Shown here piece by piece: positions 17,837-27,117 of a stretch of 64,000 nucleotides of DNA; position 1 is the first letter of the stretch; every line of letters begins with the position of its first letter. The notes below the pieces were generated by a model, which was given only the letters and a program-made list of their open reading frames with translations, did not search any database and was not told where the DNA came from. The translations under genes and the position numbers were made by a program. The stretch lies in NCBI RefSeq assembly GCF_020748465.1, contig NZ_JAHZMP010000006.1:1-64000 (forward strand). Direction: 5' to 3'. This DNA comes from Terrisporobacter mayombei. GTDB taxonomy: Bacteria > Bacillota > Clostridia > Peptostreptococcales > Peptostreptococcaceae.

Positions 17837-18070
17837 AGTTTAGTATATTGAACTTAATTTTTTACTTTTCATGTTATTATATATAAACATTAAGTTTATA
17901 ATTTCTAAACAACAATAGATATTATATAAAATTTGAAACTATATTTCAATAGTTTTTTCGTTTTTTTGTTTTTTTTGATTAACTTTAAAAACGTGTAAAT
18001 AGCTTGTTTTTATCATTTTCATATTAACAAATGTTTATATTAATTATTTAAAAGTTTAGTATGTCTAACT
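17837..18070. promoter_or_regulatory. Two 18-bp dyads in the 539-bp spacer upstream of the regulator
   Basis: AGTTTAGTATATTGAACT (17837-17854) and AGTTTAGTATGTCTAACT (18053-18070) match at 14 of 18 positions and are imperfect palindromes AGTT...AACT. They are candidate operators for the HTH-cupin regulator. The rest of 17757-18213 is very AT-rich; I find no gene in it. A 7-bp-arm hairpin (AAACTAT/ATAGTTT) lies at about 17937-17956. Confidence 0.35.
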
Positions 18071-18213
18071 GTTTTCTTATTTACTATGATTTTTATTAAT
18101 GAAATATACTTATATTAATAATAAATTCATTTAATATAAATTTAAACTTTCATAATTTTTCCTAAACAATATATCTTAAGTGTATTGCAAGATTTTGTCC
18201 TTTTTTGACTCAA

Positions 18214-18245
18214 AAAAAGTATTGATTGTCTTATCAATACTTTTA
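18214..18245 (-). terminator. Terminator of the zinc-ribbon gene
   Basis: AAAAGTATTGAT/ATCAATACTTTT hairpin with a T-rich tail on the minus strand, about 50 bp past the zinc-ribbon stop. Confidence 0.75.
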
Positions 18246-18295
18246 GTTTATTATTCTCTATTTTTATAAATTAAATCATTCTCAATTTTAATTCC

Positions 18296-18625
18296 TTATT
18301 TTTTTAGCTTATTCTCTTTTGTATAATACTCTTCAGATAATATGTTTTTTACTGATTTATTATATTTATTATATTTATTAACTAAGCTACCTAAGTCATT
18401 TATATTTAAATTGTGTTTATTAATTTCTTTAACGCTATGATCTCTTGTATCTTTATTACTAATTTTATTTATAAAACCTTGCCATTTTCCTCTTACGTTA
18501 TTTTCAATGCATATATTTTTCAAACTCTTGTTTTCATTTTTTTTAAAATTAATTACTAAAGCGCCACATTTTCTACAGTACTCCTCATCATGTTTAATCA
18601 TAGCACCACATTCTTTACAAATCAT
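18296..18625 (-). CDS. Small zinc-ribbon protein (109 aa)
   Basis: Begins with a zinc ribbon: Cys3-x2-Cys6 and Cys17-x2-Cys20 (ICKECGAMI...CRKCGAL). The remainder is Lys/Asn-rich, hydrophilic and without membrane segments. GTGAGGT precedes the ATG. Such ribbons at the N-terminus of small clostridial proteins usually bind zinc structurally; no function is known. Monocistronic. The 219-bp spacer 18626-18844 to the next gene is divergent promoter DNA with no other gene. Confidence 0.7.
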   Translation of the reverse strand: MICKECGAMIKHDEEYCRKCGALVINFKKNENKSLKNICIENNVRGKWQGFINKISNKDTRDHSVKEINKHNLNINDLGSLVNKYNKYNKSVKNILSEEYYTKENKLKK

Positions 18626-18844
18626 TACAATACCTCACTTCATTTATTAATTTTCCACTCTTTATCTATACTATAATTTTAAATCATTATATGTAAAAAG
18701 TCTTTATTTTAATTTAATTTGGAAATTAAATTATTTATGCTTAACATATCCTAAATATGGCTCTATACTTATTGTATAAAACGAAAAAAAATCATATAAA
18801 TATAACATATTTAGCTATTCTTAAACTTTAATTGGAGGATTTTT

Positions 18845-19361
18845 ATGATTATTTATAAATTTTTTTGCACTTGGTGAATATGAGAAAAAGGAAGAATGGA
18901 TAAATATAATGTGTTCAAAGGGCTACGCTTTAAAAAGTTGCAGCTTTTGCAAATATAAATTTGAAAAATGTAATCCTGGTGAGTATCATTACTTTCTTGA
19001 ATTGTTTGAAAATCTTTCTTCTTCTCCTAATCAAGAGGACTTTCTCAATTATTTAGAAGATGAGTGGAGTGTTGAATATGTATGCCACTATAGAAATTGG
19101 GTATTTTTTAGACGGAAAAAAATGTTAGGTAAATTCAGTATGTTTTCTAATTTAGAGTCTAAGATTGATTATTTTAGAAGAATATTATTATTTAGGCTTT
19201 TTGCATTTATATTTTTAATTTCTTTTTCAATACTAAATATTTTATATTCTCCTGTAGGGTCTACAGATAAAACTTTTGCATTGTTGTTAATTTTAATAGC
19301 CATAATAGTTTGTGCTGTAAATATACCAACTTTTATAAAATATCGTAAATTAAAAAAATAG
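18845..19361 (+). pseudogene. DUF2812 family protein, frameshifted in a T7 tract
   Basis: A good ribosome site (GGAGG, 18834-18838) precedes ATG at 18845, but that frame reads MIIYKFFCTW and stops at 18875. The other frame reads ALGEYEKKEEWINIMCSKGY from the same point and continues to 19361 with DUF2812 hallmarks: CKYKFEKCNPGEYHY, a conserved WVFFRRK, and two C-terminal membrane segments. Removing one T from the T7 run (18860-18866) joins the parts into a normal DUF2812 start (YKFFALGEYEKKEEW). Either the gene is broken, the product arises by slippage, or the base is a sequencing error. DUF2812 proteins often accompany PadR regulators; none is seen here. Confidence 0.8.
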
Positions 19362-19398
19362 ACGAATCCTAAGATAACCTTAGGATTCATCTATTTTG
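19360..19398. terminator. Bidirectional terminator
   Basis: AATAGATGAATCCTAAG pairs with its complement; a T7 run follows on the minus strand. Ends both the DUF2812 gene and the FtsX permease gene. Confidence 0.85.
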
Positions 19399-19413
19399 TA
19401 TATATTTTTTATT

Positions 19414-21918
19414 TTATTTTTCAATTTCTCTAAGCCTTTCTGTAACACTTTTTAGACTGGAATATTTATAAATTACCAATGGAATTATTAAACAGATTAT
19501 GAATATAAAAACTAGTAAACATATAAATGGTAATATAGGAAATACAAATTTTGCATAACTAGCAATTTTCTTAGTTGCTTTTGCTATTTCAAATATAATT
19601 ACCATACCAAAAGTTGATATAAGAAAAGTAGTTATTCCTGCATAATATCCTCCTTCAAACACTAACATATTCTTAATTTGTTTCTTTGTCATTCCTATAC
19701 TTTCCATTATTGCCAATTCTTTTCGTATCATGTTGATACTTGTAACCATAACATTGATAAAGTTTAACACTCCTATTAAAATCAATATTGCAGACATACT
19801 AGTAGATATAATATTCATGATTGTTACATTGCCGCTGAAATCCTTAACTAGTTGTGATCTTGACTCTACAAATAAATACTCAGAGTCTATCATTTCGTTG
19901 AGCCTAGAATATATTTCTTCTTCGCATTTCTTATCTACGTTTATATACAGCATACTATTAACAGCTTTTTTATCTAACTTTTCTATCTGAGATGAGCTAA
20001 TATAAATAACAGGCAATCCTATATCTGGTAATAAATTAGAATCATTTTCAAATTTTACTATCTTAAAAGTCAAAGAGTTGCTATATTTACCTTTTAAAGT
20101 AATTGTATCATTTAGGTTATTTTTCTCTTCTTTTGAATAACATAAAGTATCTATTAAAGCAACTTTTCCTGACTTGAAATCATCTAAATTCATTTCAACA
20201 TTACTCATTTCACTGAATTTTTCTATTGCTAAATCATCCACTCCAATTATAAAAGACCTATGATACATAGGTGTTCCAATTTTCATTTTTCCTTGAAAAT
20301 CAATTATTTCTTGCATATCATCTTTATCATATATAAATTTGCCTAATAAACGCGGTATTTCATTTGTATCACTTTGTAAATTAGAAAATTTAAATTTACT
20401 AACTGACTCGACACCTTTAATATTTTCTACTTTTTTTATAAAATCATCGTTCATTTTTTCGTCTATAGCTTGAATATTTTGTACTCTAAAATCATTGCTT
20501 ATATATTTATCAATATAATTATCCACACTTAAACTGCTAGTAAAAGTATAAATACTTAAATATGTCATAATTCCCATAAAAAGAGATAAAAATACTAAAA
20601 TCGCACTTTTTTTGTCTCTAAATACGTTGTGATATGCCATCTTATAAATCTTTCCACCATTAGTACTTTTTCTATAACTATTGTTCTTATTTTTCTTTTC
20701 TTTATTTCCTATTGAATATTTAAGAGCTTCTGTTGGCGATATGGAACTTGCTATTTTTGCTGGTTTTCTACAACTTATACTTACTGTTAGTATTGAAAAT
20801 ATCGTTGCTGATATAAATATTACGGGATTAAAGGATATATCACCTGGCATTGCATTAGTATTAACATTAACAGAAAAATTTTCAAGAATCATAGGTACAA
20901 CTCCAAATGATACCGTTGCACTTAAAAACAGTCCTATTGGAATACCTATAATAGACAATCTAAACGCCTGCCCATTTACAATTTTCTTAATTTGTTTTGG
21001 AGATGCACCTATAGTCTTTATTAGTCCATAAAAATGTATATCTTTACTAACTGATATGTACATTATATTGTATATTAGTAAGTATCCACTAAATGCTATA
21101 AATAATCCTATGGTTCCCATAACAATAATGAATTTTTGCTTTATTTCTTTTCCATCTTCATCGACATCGTTATAGTAATCAAATTCTTGCATATCATCTA
21201 ATTTAACCTTGGACTTTAAAATTGCTTGTGCACTATATTTTTTACCAGATTTAAAACAAATAGTAATTGAGCCATCATCGCCTACATTAAAATCATTATT
21301 TTTTATATAATCTTTTGATAATGCTAAGTAACCTATTTTTTCAGTAATTGAATAAGTCTTATATTTACCACTTAATACAAACTCTTTCTTATTTTTATTT
21401 CCTTTTGCATCTATATATTCAAGCTTAATTTTTTCTCCTATTTTCGCATCTTCTTTTCCTAAAAACTCTAATGCTTTCGTAGATACCATAACTTCATCTT
21501 CACTTGTTGGATAATTCCCCTCTACATTACTTATTGTGGGTGTAATTTGTTTTTCCCAGTTTTCTTTATCATAATATTTTAAAAATATCTCATGATTGTC
21601 TTTTTCTAGTTCTTGATTAATAACATTTCCTACTAAAATTTCCTCACCAATTGATGTGGTTATACCCAAATTCTTTATAGCTTCAATTTGATCTTTTTTA
21701 GGATTTGACAACATTGCATCTGATGTTGTTCCTCTTATTCTAATATTCATAGTATTATAATTATTTACAAGGCTAACTCCTATAGTAAATATTGAACACG
21801 TCATAAATGTAGTAAGCACTATAGCAAGGACTACAAATATATTTCTTACTCTGTTAAACTTTAGTGATGATTTTGTTATCTTTTTTACTATATTTTTATT
21901 ATTATTTTTAAACTTCAT
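19414..21918 (-). CDS. FtsX-family ABC transporter permease, paralogue 2 (834 aa)
   Basis: Large permease with two FtsX domains: membrane segment 1 (about 25-48), an extracytoplasmic domain (50-255), three segments (about 260-390), a second-half segment (about 435-460), another outer domain, and three C-terminal segments (about 710-825). The ATG at 21918 is chosen because GGGTGG precedes it and the N-terminus then aligns with the paralogue at 23844 (MKFKNNNKNIVKKITKSSLK against [20 protein letters not shown]). The two are similar throughout, including the ends (SVTERLREIE). No ATPase follows it, so it probably shares the ATPase at 26363. It has its own operator-promoter. Role: likely export or defence against envelope-acting compounds; substrate unknown. 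Confidence 0.88.
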   Translation of the reverse strand: MKFKNNNKNIVKKITKSSLKFNRVRNIFVVLAIVLTTFMTCSIFTIGVSLVNNYNTMNIRIRGTTSDAMLSNPKKDQIEAIKNLGITTSIGEEILVGNVINQELEKDNHEIFLKYYDKENWEKQITPTISNVEGNYPTSEDEVMVSTKALEFLGKEDAKIGEKIKLEYIDAKGNKNKKEFVLSGKYKTYSITEKIGYLALSKDYIKNNDFNVGDDGSITICFKSGKKYSAQAILKSKVKLDDMQEFDYYNDVDEDGKEIKQKFIIVMGTIGLFIAFSGYLLIYNIMYISVSKDIHFYGLIKTIGASPKQIKKIVNGQAFRLSIIGIPIGLFLSATVSFGVVPMILENFSVNVNTNAMPGDISFNPVIFISATIFSILTVSISCRKPAKIASSISPTEALKYSIGNKEKKNKNNSYRKSTNGGKIYKMAYHNVFRDKKSAILVFLSLFMGIMTYLSIYTFTSSLSVDNYIDKYISNDFRVQNIQAIDEKMNDDFIKKVENIKGVESVSKFKFSNLQSDTNEIPRLLGKFIYDKDDMQEIIDFQGKMKIGTPMYHRSFIIGVDDLAIEKFSEMSNVEMNLDDFKSGKVALIDTLCYSKEEKNNLNDTITLKGKYSNSLTFKIVKFENDSNLLPDIGLPVIYISSSQIEKLDKKAVNSMLYINVDKKCEEEIYSRLNEMIDSEYLFVESRSQLVKDFSGNVTIMNIISTSMSAILILIGVLNFINVMVTSINMIRKELAIMESIGMTKKQIKNMLVFEGGYYAGITTFLISTFGMVIIFEIAKATKKIASYAKFVFPILPFICLLVFIFIICLIIPLVIYKYSSLKSVTERLREIEK

Positions 21919-21958
21919 CTTTGCCACCCTTTTTCCTCTATCTATTCATCATGCTATA

Positions 21959-21996
21959 GTTATATAATAATAAACACTTCTGACAATCCTCTGACA
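21959..21996 (-). promoter_or_regulatory. Operator-promoter site 2 (direct repeats TGTCAG, 11-bp period)
   Basis: TGTCAG at 21996-21991 and 21985-21980, then 13 bases and TATATA. The second repeat overlaps a -35 (TTGTCA), 16 bp from TATAAC (21964-21959). The same layout precedes the genes at 27037 and 27597. Confidence 0.75.
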
Positions 21997-22000
21997 TAAA

Positions 22001-22042
22001 AAAATCAGATTATAATATTTTCTTACTTCTAATCTGATTTTT
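22001..22042 (-). terminator. Terminator of the kinase-regulator unit
   Basis: AAAATCAGATTA/TAATCTGATTTT hairpin with T7 on the minus strand, 6 bp after the kinase stop codon. Confidence 0.8.
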
Positions 22043-22047
22043 ATTTA

Positions 22048-23082
22048 TTATATTTTATTCTTTATATCATTTAACATAAATACGGAAAAAGTACTACCAG
22101 TATCTTGTGATTTCACTTTTATATATCCATCTTGTTTTGTAATTATTTGTCTACTTAAATAAAGACCTATTCCTATTCCATCTTCATCTTGTGCATTTTG
22201 ACCTCTATAAAATCTAGAGAATATCTTTGGTATTTCTTCTTCTTTTATACCAATTCCATAATCTTCAATATCAATTCGTGTAAACATCTCATATTTTTGT
22301 ATGGCTATATTTATTTTGCTATTTTCTTTCGAGTATTTTATTGCATTTTCAATTATGTTAAAAATAGCTTCACATGTCCATTTTTTATCTTGATATAAAT
22401 TAACTTTATCTTTTTGTCTAAAATCAATTTCTATATTTTTCATTTCAGCTTTTTTATAAAGTTGTGTAATAGCCATTAAAATTGTATCGTTTAAATCTTC
22501 ATATTTTTGATTTATACTAATTACTGAACTTTCCAGCCTAGACATTTTTATCATACTTTCCGCTAAAAAACAAAGTTTGTCTAATGACAAAAGAATAATT
22601 TCATTAAACTCTTGTCTCTCTTCTTTTGTCAAATCTTCATCTTGTAAAAATTCGCTGTACATTTTCATATTTGTTAAAGGTGTTTTTAACTGATGAGCTA
22701 TATCAGAAATTAATGATTTTATTTCATTTTTATCGTTTTCTATTTTACTATTTTGAGTTTTTAAAATATTAGTTAATCTTAAAGTCTGATGTTGTAGTTT
22801 TGAAAATAGAGAATCATCTATCATAGAAAATACTTCAGTTTCCTTCATATCAGATATTGTAGCTAACATATCTGATAGTTTTATTAGTATATCTTTCATA
22901 TAATTGTGAAACATTCTTTCATAAATAAAAAACATGAAAATTATAATTAAATTAAATACTAAAACAATTAAAATAATTTTAAAACTTTTACTTAAAAACC
23001 CAATTAGCATATTAAAAATTAAGCAAATAATTATAATACATATTTTAAATATATTATTTTTTCTATCAAATTTTTTATCCAT
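22048..23082 (-). CDS. Intramembrane-type sensor histidine kinase (344 aa)
   Basis: Two closely spaced membrane segments (about 12-28 and 31-52) with almost no outer loop, then a HAMP-free linker, HisKA with the phospho-acceptor His in ISDIAHQLKTPLTNM (about 131), N-box ENAIKYS, and G boxes DYGIGIKEEEIPKIF and GIGIGLYLS. This layout matches the BceS-like intramembrane-sensing kinases that read transporter activity rather than a free ligand. The ATG lies 3 bp after the response-regulator stop, and its ribosome site GGGAG is within that gene's end, so the two are coupled. Partner: the regulator at 23086; signal probably relayed by the adjacent FtsX permeases. Confidence 0.9.
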   Translation of the reverse strand: MDKKFDRKNNIFKICIIIICLIFNMLIGFLSKSFKIILIVLVFNLIIIFMFFIYERMFHNYMKDILIKLSDMLATISDMKETEVFSMIDDSLFSKLQHQTLRLTNILKTQNSKIENDKNEIKSLISDIAHQLKTPLTNMKMYSEFLQDEDLTKEERQEFNEIILLSLDKLCFLAESMIKMSRLESSVISINQKYEDLNDTILMAITQLYKKAEMKNIEIDFRQKDKVNLYQDKKWTCEAIFNIIENAIKYSKENSKINIAIQKYEMFTRIDIEDYGIGIKEEEIPKIFSRFYRGQNAQDEDGIGIGLYLSRQIITKQDGYIKVKSQDTGSTFSVFMLNDIKNKI

Positions 23083-23085
23083 AAA

Positions 23086-23781
23086 TTATTCTCCCATAAT
23101 ATATCCAATACCAAATAAGGTAACTATATATTCAGGATTTTTCCCATCATCTTCTATTTTCTTACGAAGTCTTCTTATATTTACAGATAAAGTGTTTTCA
23201 TCTACGTAGTTTCCATTGTTATCCCAAAGCTTGTCTAATAAAATCTCCTTGGTCATGGCCCTACCTTTATTTCTACTTAACACTTCCAATAATTTATACT
23301 CCGTAACTGTTAAATAAATTTCTTCATCATTTTTATAAACTTTTCTACTGATATAATCGATTTTCATATTTTTGTATTTAAAAATATCCTTATTTGAAGA
23401 AGTATTTCTTTTTAAAATAGCACTTATTTTTAATTTTAAGACATCCATAGAAAAAGGCTTTGAAATATAATCATCACATCCACATTCAAACCCCTGAATC
23501 ATATCTTCTTCTGTATCATTAGCTGTAAAAAACACTATGGGAAAATCCATCTTATCATTTATATTTCTACACAAACCAAGCCCACTTCCATCAGGTAAAT
23601 TAATATCTAAAAGTAAAAAATCTATTTCATTTTGTAAAATAGCATTTTTCCCTTCTTCCATATTGTATGCGCTTATAATTTTGTAGCCTTCTTTTTTTAA
23701 TGCAAAGGCGACTCCCTTATTTAATACCTTATCGTCTTCTATTATTAAAATTGTAGCTATAATAATCACCCCTTTAATCAA
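23086..23781 (-). CDS. OmpR-family response regulator (start uncertain)
   Basis: Receiver domain (ILIIEDDKVLNKG; phospho-acceptor Asp in FLLLDINLPDGSG; Lys in SKPFS) and a winged-helix DNA-binding domain (TVTEYKLLEVLSRN, VDENTLSVNIRRLRKKIE). The first standard start is TTG at 23781, which adds an unusual MIKGVII extension. The best ribosome site, AAAGGGGTGA (23775-23766), is instead spaced for ATT (23763) or ATA (23760). ATA would give the family's typical beginning, (M)ATILIIEDD. A TATAAT at 23799-23794 puts the transcript start close to 23787, leaving no leader for the TTG. It probably binds the TGTCAG direct repeats at the three nearby promoters. Confidence 0.9.
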   Translation of the reverse strand: MIKGVIIIATILIIEDDKVLNKGVAFALKKEGYKIISAYNMEEGKNAILQNEIDFLLLDINLPDGSGLGLCRNINDKMDFPIVFFTANDTEEDMIQGFECGCDDYISKPFSMDVLKLKISAILKRNTSSNKDIFKYKNMKIDYISRKVYKNDEEIYLTVTEYKLLEVLSRNKGRAMTKEILLDKLWDNNGNYVDENTLSVNIRRLRKKIEDDGKNPEYIVTLFGIGYIMGE

Positions 23782-23793
23782 CTGTCCTATCTA

Positions 23794-23799
23794 ATTATA
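23794..23799 (-). promoter_or_regulatory. -10 box of the response-regulator/kinase unit
   Basis: TATAAT on the minus strand just downstream of the permease-1 terminator. No good -35 is visible and there is no TGTCAG repeat, so this pair seems to be expressed independently of the three operator promoters. Confidence 0.4.
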
Positions 23800-23801
23800 G
23801 C

Positions 23802-23834
23802 AATAGTGGTAGATTTTTCATACCTACCACTATT
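23802..23834 (-). terminator. Terminator after FtsX permease 1
   Basis: AATAGTGGTAG/CTACCACTATT 11-bp perfect stem, 9 bp past the permease stop codon. The T-tract after it is weak, so read-through into the regulator is possible. Confidence 0.6.
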
Positions 23835-23843
23835 ACTTATTTT

Positions 23844-26363
23844 CTAATTTTCTATTTCTCTTAATCTTTCTGTTACACTTGCTTTACTACTGTATTTATA
23901 AACTATACTTGGAGTTATTAAGCATACAGCGAATATTAATGTAACTAGGGAAACTAAAGGTATAGTAGGAAATACAAATTCTGCATAATCAACAATTTTT
24001 TTAGTAAGCTCTGCAATATAATACACTACTCCCATACCTAAAGTACATGTGATTAAAGTAGTTATTCCTGCGTAATATGCACCTTCTAAAGTTAACATAT
24101 TTATAATTTGTTTCTTAGTCATACCTATACTTTCCATTATTGCAAGTTCTTTTAATCTTACATTTACATTGGTAACCATTACGTTAATGAAATTTAATAG
24201 ACCTATAAGTATTAAAATTATGGCAATTCCCCCACCTACTAAATTCATCATCATTGAACTTTTTTCAAAATCATTCATAGTATCCGTTTTAGATGTAAGA
24301 TAGAATCGATTTTTACTAGCTAGTGTTTTTAGTTTACTTTTTACTGAACTATCGTAGCTATCTTTCACATCAACATATACTAAATAATTTCTAGTATCTT
24401 TAGTCAATTTATTTAGAGTAGAAGAACTAACATATATTACTGGTATACCTGTTTGATCTGAATGTATAGGCAAAATTGCATTTTCATTCGGCATTAGCTC
24501 TATATTAAAGTCCTTAGATTTATTTTCTTTAGAATTTCTAAAAGTTATTTTTTCTTTTGAGAAATCTAATTTTGCTTCATCATTGTAATAGAATCCATCA
24601 ATTAGAACCAAGTCTCCTTTTTTAAAAGCTTCTATATCTATTTTTTTATTAATTGCTTTGTTATATCTTTCTATAGTTTTATCTTCTAATCCAACTACCA
24701 TTGGCACTAATTTGCTAGGATCTTTTTCTATATTCTTTAAATACTGGTCTAATTCTTCTAAATCTCCACCATGCATGCTATATCCTCCTTCTAGAGCAGG
24801 CATAAGCACTTTCTCATTCATGTCCATTTGTATAAATGAAGATACTAGAACTTCTACGGAATTAACACCTTTTATATTTTTGACTTCCTCTATAACTTTA
24901 TTATCTAAGGTTGAATTATCATCATAATAATTTTGCATTTCAAAATCATTAGGTAAATATCTATTAGCATAATTTTCTAAACTAATACTATTCATAAAAG
25001 TGTTTACACTTAAATATGTCATGATTCCCATAAATAAAGATATAAATACTAATATAGCACGTTTTTTATCTCTAAAAACATTGTACCAAGCCATTTTATA
25101 AAGTTTCCCACCCTTAGTAGAGTTTCTATTTTTCTTTTCTTTTTTTGATTTTTTGCCACTAAATTTCATAGCTTCTATTGGTGAAATATTACTGGCAATT
25201 TTAGCAGGTTTTTTACAACTTATTAATATTGTAATTAGTGCAAATAATATAGTCCCTAGAAAAACTAGCGGAGTAAAATATATTTCGCTTGGCATCATAG
25301 ATGCATAGTAAGTTCCACTACTCATTCCTTCAATAGCAGATGGCACAATTAAATAAGAAACTAATACTGATAAAGCTACTCCTATTGGTATACCTATAAC
25401 TGCTAATCTAAGACCTTGTCCTCTTACTATTTTTTTAATTTGTTTTGGTGATGTTCCTATAGTTTTAAGTAATCCATAGAATTGAATATTTTTAGTAACT
25501 GCTATATATAAAATGTTGTAAATAAGTAAATAACCACTAAATACTATAAATCCACCTATAATAGATACAATACTTATGGATGCAAGTAAGATACCCTCTG
25601 AATCTTGTTCCACATCATAGTTATACTCAAATTTCTGATTTTTCTTTAAAGATACTTCTTTTTCTAAAAGCTCTGGTGCCTTAGCTTTTCCATTTTTTTG
25701 TAAAGTAATTAATAATTGTCCATTTTTCTCTAAGGTTAAATTGTTATCTTTTATAAAAGATTCTGATACAAATATATCTCCACTATCTTGGATATAAGCA
25801 TAAGAAGTAAAGTATCCACTTATCACAAACTCCTTTTCTGACACTTTCCCATTTATATCACAAGGAATTTTTATTTTATCTCCTATTTTAGCATCTTCTT
25901 TATTTAAAAATTTTAATGATATTTTAGATATCATAATTTCATTTTCTTTAGTAGGATAATCTCCTTTTATATCACTTATGCAAGGACTTAGCTGTTTTTC
26001 CCAGTTTGTTTTATCTAAATACTTAAGTGATATAGTAGTTTTACTTTTACTTAACTCTTTTGAACTTACAACACCTGCATTTATTTCCTTTCCAATATTT
26101 TTAGCCACATTTAAATCTATAATTTCTTTAATCTGTTTATCTGTTGGATTTGGTAAAAAAGTACTTGCTGTTGTTCCTTGATCTCTTAAATTCATTATGG
26201 CATAGTTTTTTGCAAAACTTATGCCTAAAGTAAATACAGAAGAAATCATAAAAGTAGTTAAAATAATTGCTACTATTACGAAAATATTTCTAGTCTTATT
26301 AGATTTAAGAGATGATTTTGTAATTCTTTTTATTATATTTGTATTGTTGTTTTCTATTTTCAT
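23844..26363 (-). CDS. FtsX-family ABC transporter permease, paralogue 1 (839 aa)
   Basis: Same architecture as the permease at 19414: one N-terminal membrane segment, outer domain, three segments, a repeated half with a second outer domain, and three C-terminal segments with the FtsX motif (LKELAIMESIGMTKKQIINML). The start overlaps the ATPase stop codon (TAATG), so the ATPase and this permease are translationally coupled and form the core transporter. The two permeases diverge most in the outer domains and are most alike in the cytoplasmic loops (FYGLLKTIGTSPKQIKKIV against FYGLIKTIGASPKQIKKIV), which fits use of one ATPase and different ligands. Substrate unknown; antimicrobial peptides are the usual ligands of such kinase-linked exporters. 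Confidence 0.9.
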   Translation of the reverse strand: MKIENNNTNIIKRITKSSLKSNKTRNIFVIVAIILTTFMISSVFTLGISFAKNYAIMNLRDQGTTASTFLPNPTDKQIKEIIDLNVAKNIGKEINAGVVSSKELSKSKTTISLKYLDKTNWEKQLSPCISDIKGDYPTKENEIMISKISLKFLNKEDAKIGDKIKIPCDINGKVSEKEFVISGYFTSYAYIQDSGDIFVSESFIKDNNLTLEKNGQLLITLQKNGKAKAPELLEKEVSLKKNQKFEYNYDVEQDSEGILLASISIVSIIGGFIVFSGYLLIYNILYIAVTKNIQFYGLLKTIGTSPKQIKKIVRGQGLRLAVIGIPIGVALSVLVSYLIVPSAIEGMSSGTYYASMMPSEIYFTPLVFLGTILFALITILISCKKPAKIASNISPIEAMKFSGKKSKKEKKNRNSTKGGKLYKMAWYNVFRDKKRAILVFISLFMGIMTYLSVNTFMNSISLENYANRYLPNDFEMQNYYDDNSTLDNKVIEEVKNIKGVNSVEVLVSSFIQMDMNEKVLMPALEGGYSMHGGDLEELDQYLKNIEKDPSKLVPMVVGLEDKTIERYNKAINKKIDIEAFKKGDLVLIDGFYYNDEAKLDFSKEKITFRNSKENKSKDFNIELMPNENAILPIHSDQTGIPVIYVSSSTLNKLTKDTRNYLVYVDVKDSYDSSVKSKLKTLASKNRFYLTSKTDTMNDFEKSSMMMNLVGGGIAIILILIGLLNFINVMVTNVNVRLKELAIMESIGMTKKQIINMLTLEGAYYAGITTLITCTLGMGVVYYIAELTKKIVDYAEFVFPTIPLVSLVTLIFAVCLITPSIVYKYSSKASVTERLREIEN

Positions 26364-27037
26364 TATTTATCACCTCTCGCCACCTTGCCATCTTCAATTC
26401 TTATAACTCTATCTGCTAATTGTGCTATTTCTTCGTTGTGAGTTATCATTACCATTGTTTGATTGAATTTTTGGCTAGTCATTTTAAGAAGACCTATTAC
26501 ATCCATTCCTGTTTTACTATCAAGATTTCCAGTAGGTTCATCTGCTAAAATTATAGCTGGTTTGGTAGCTAAGGCTCTTGCTATTGCCACACGTTGCTGT
26601 TGTCCACCTGATAAGTTATTTGGCATATTTGTAAGTTTATCACTTAATCCTAAAGTTTTTATTATGGAATCTACGTACTCTGTATCTATTTTCACACCAT
26701 CTAATTCTATGGGAAGAACTATATTTTCATAAACATTTAGTATAGGTACTAAATTGTAATTTTGAAAAATAAAACCTATATTTCTTCTTCTAAAAATAGT
26801 TACTTCTTCATCATTCATTTCACTTAATTTTTTATTACTTATAATTACGTCTCCTTCAGTTAACTTATCTAAACCACCTAACATATTTAACAGTGTAGAT
26901 TTTCCACTTCCTGATGTCCCAATTATAGCAACAAACTCTCCCTCATTTATTTCGATATTTACATGATCTAAGGCTCTTACTATATTTGGTTCCTGACCAT
27001 ATATCTTAACTAAATTTATTCCTTCTAATATACTCAT
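26363..27037 (-). CDS. ABC transporter ATP-binding protein (BceA/LolD type, 224 aa)
   Basis: Walker [10 protein letters not shown], signature LSGGQQQR, Walker [14 protein letters not shown] and H-loop MITHNEE are intact; the TGNLDS sequence after Walker B marks the MacB/LolD/BceA class that partners FtsX permeases. The start ATG at 27037 has GAGGTG six bases upstream (a GTG nine bases earlier falls on that site). It is the first gene of the ATPase-permease-1 operon, preceded by operator site 3. It is the only ATPase in the module, so it probably serves both permeases. Confidence 0.93.
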   Translation of the reverse strand: MSILEGINLVKIYGQEPNIVRALDHVNIEINEGEFVAIIGTSGSGKSTLLNMLGGLDKLTEGDVIISNKKLSEMNDEEVTIFRRRNIGFIFQNYNLVPILNVYENIVLPIELDGVKIDTEYVDSIIKTLGLSDKLTNMPNNLSGGQQQRVAIARALATKPAIILADEPTGNLDSKTGMDVIGLLKMTSQKFNQTMVMITHNEEIAQLADRVIRIEDGKVARGDK

Positions 27038-27066
27038 TTCATCCACCTCTTTATTTATTTTTATAA

Positions 27067-27104
27067 TTTATATATTAATAATCACTTATTACAATATCCT
27101 GACA
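27067..27104 (-). promoter_or_regulatory. Operator-promoter site 3 (TGTCAG/TGTAAT, 11-bp period)
   Basis: TGTCAG (27104-27099) and the degenerate TGTAAT (27093-27088) are followed by 13 bases and TATATA, exactly as at sites 1 and 2. The -35 TTGTAA is 16 bp from TATAAA (27072-27067). The weaker second half may mean lower affinity. Confidence 0.65.
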
Positions 27105-27117
27105 TAAATATAAATAT

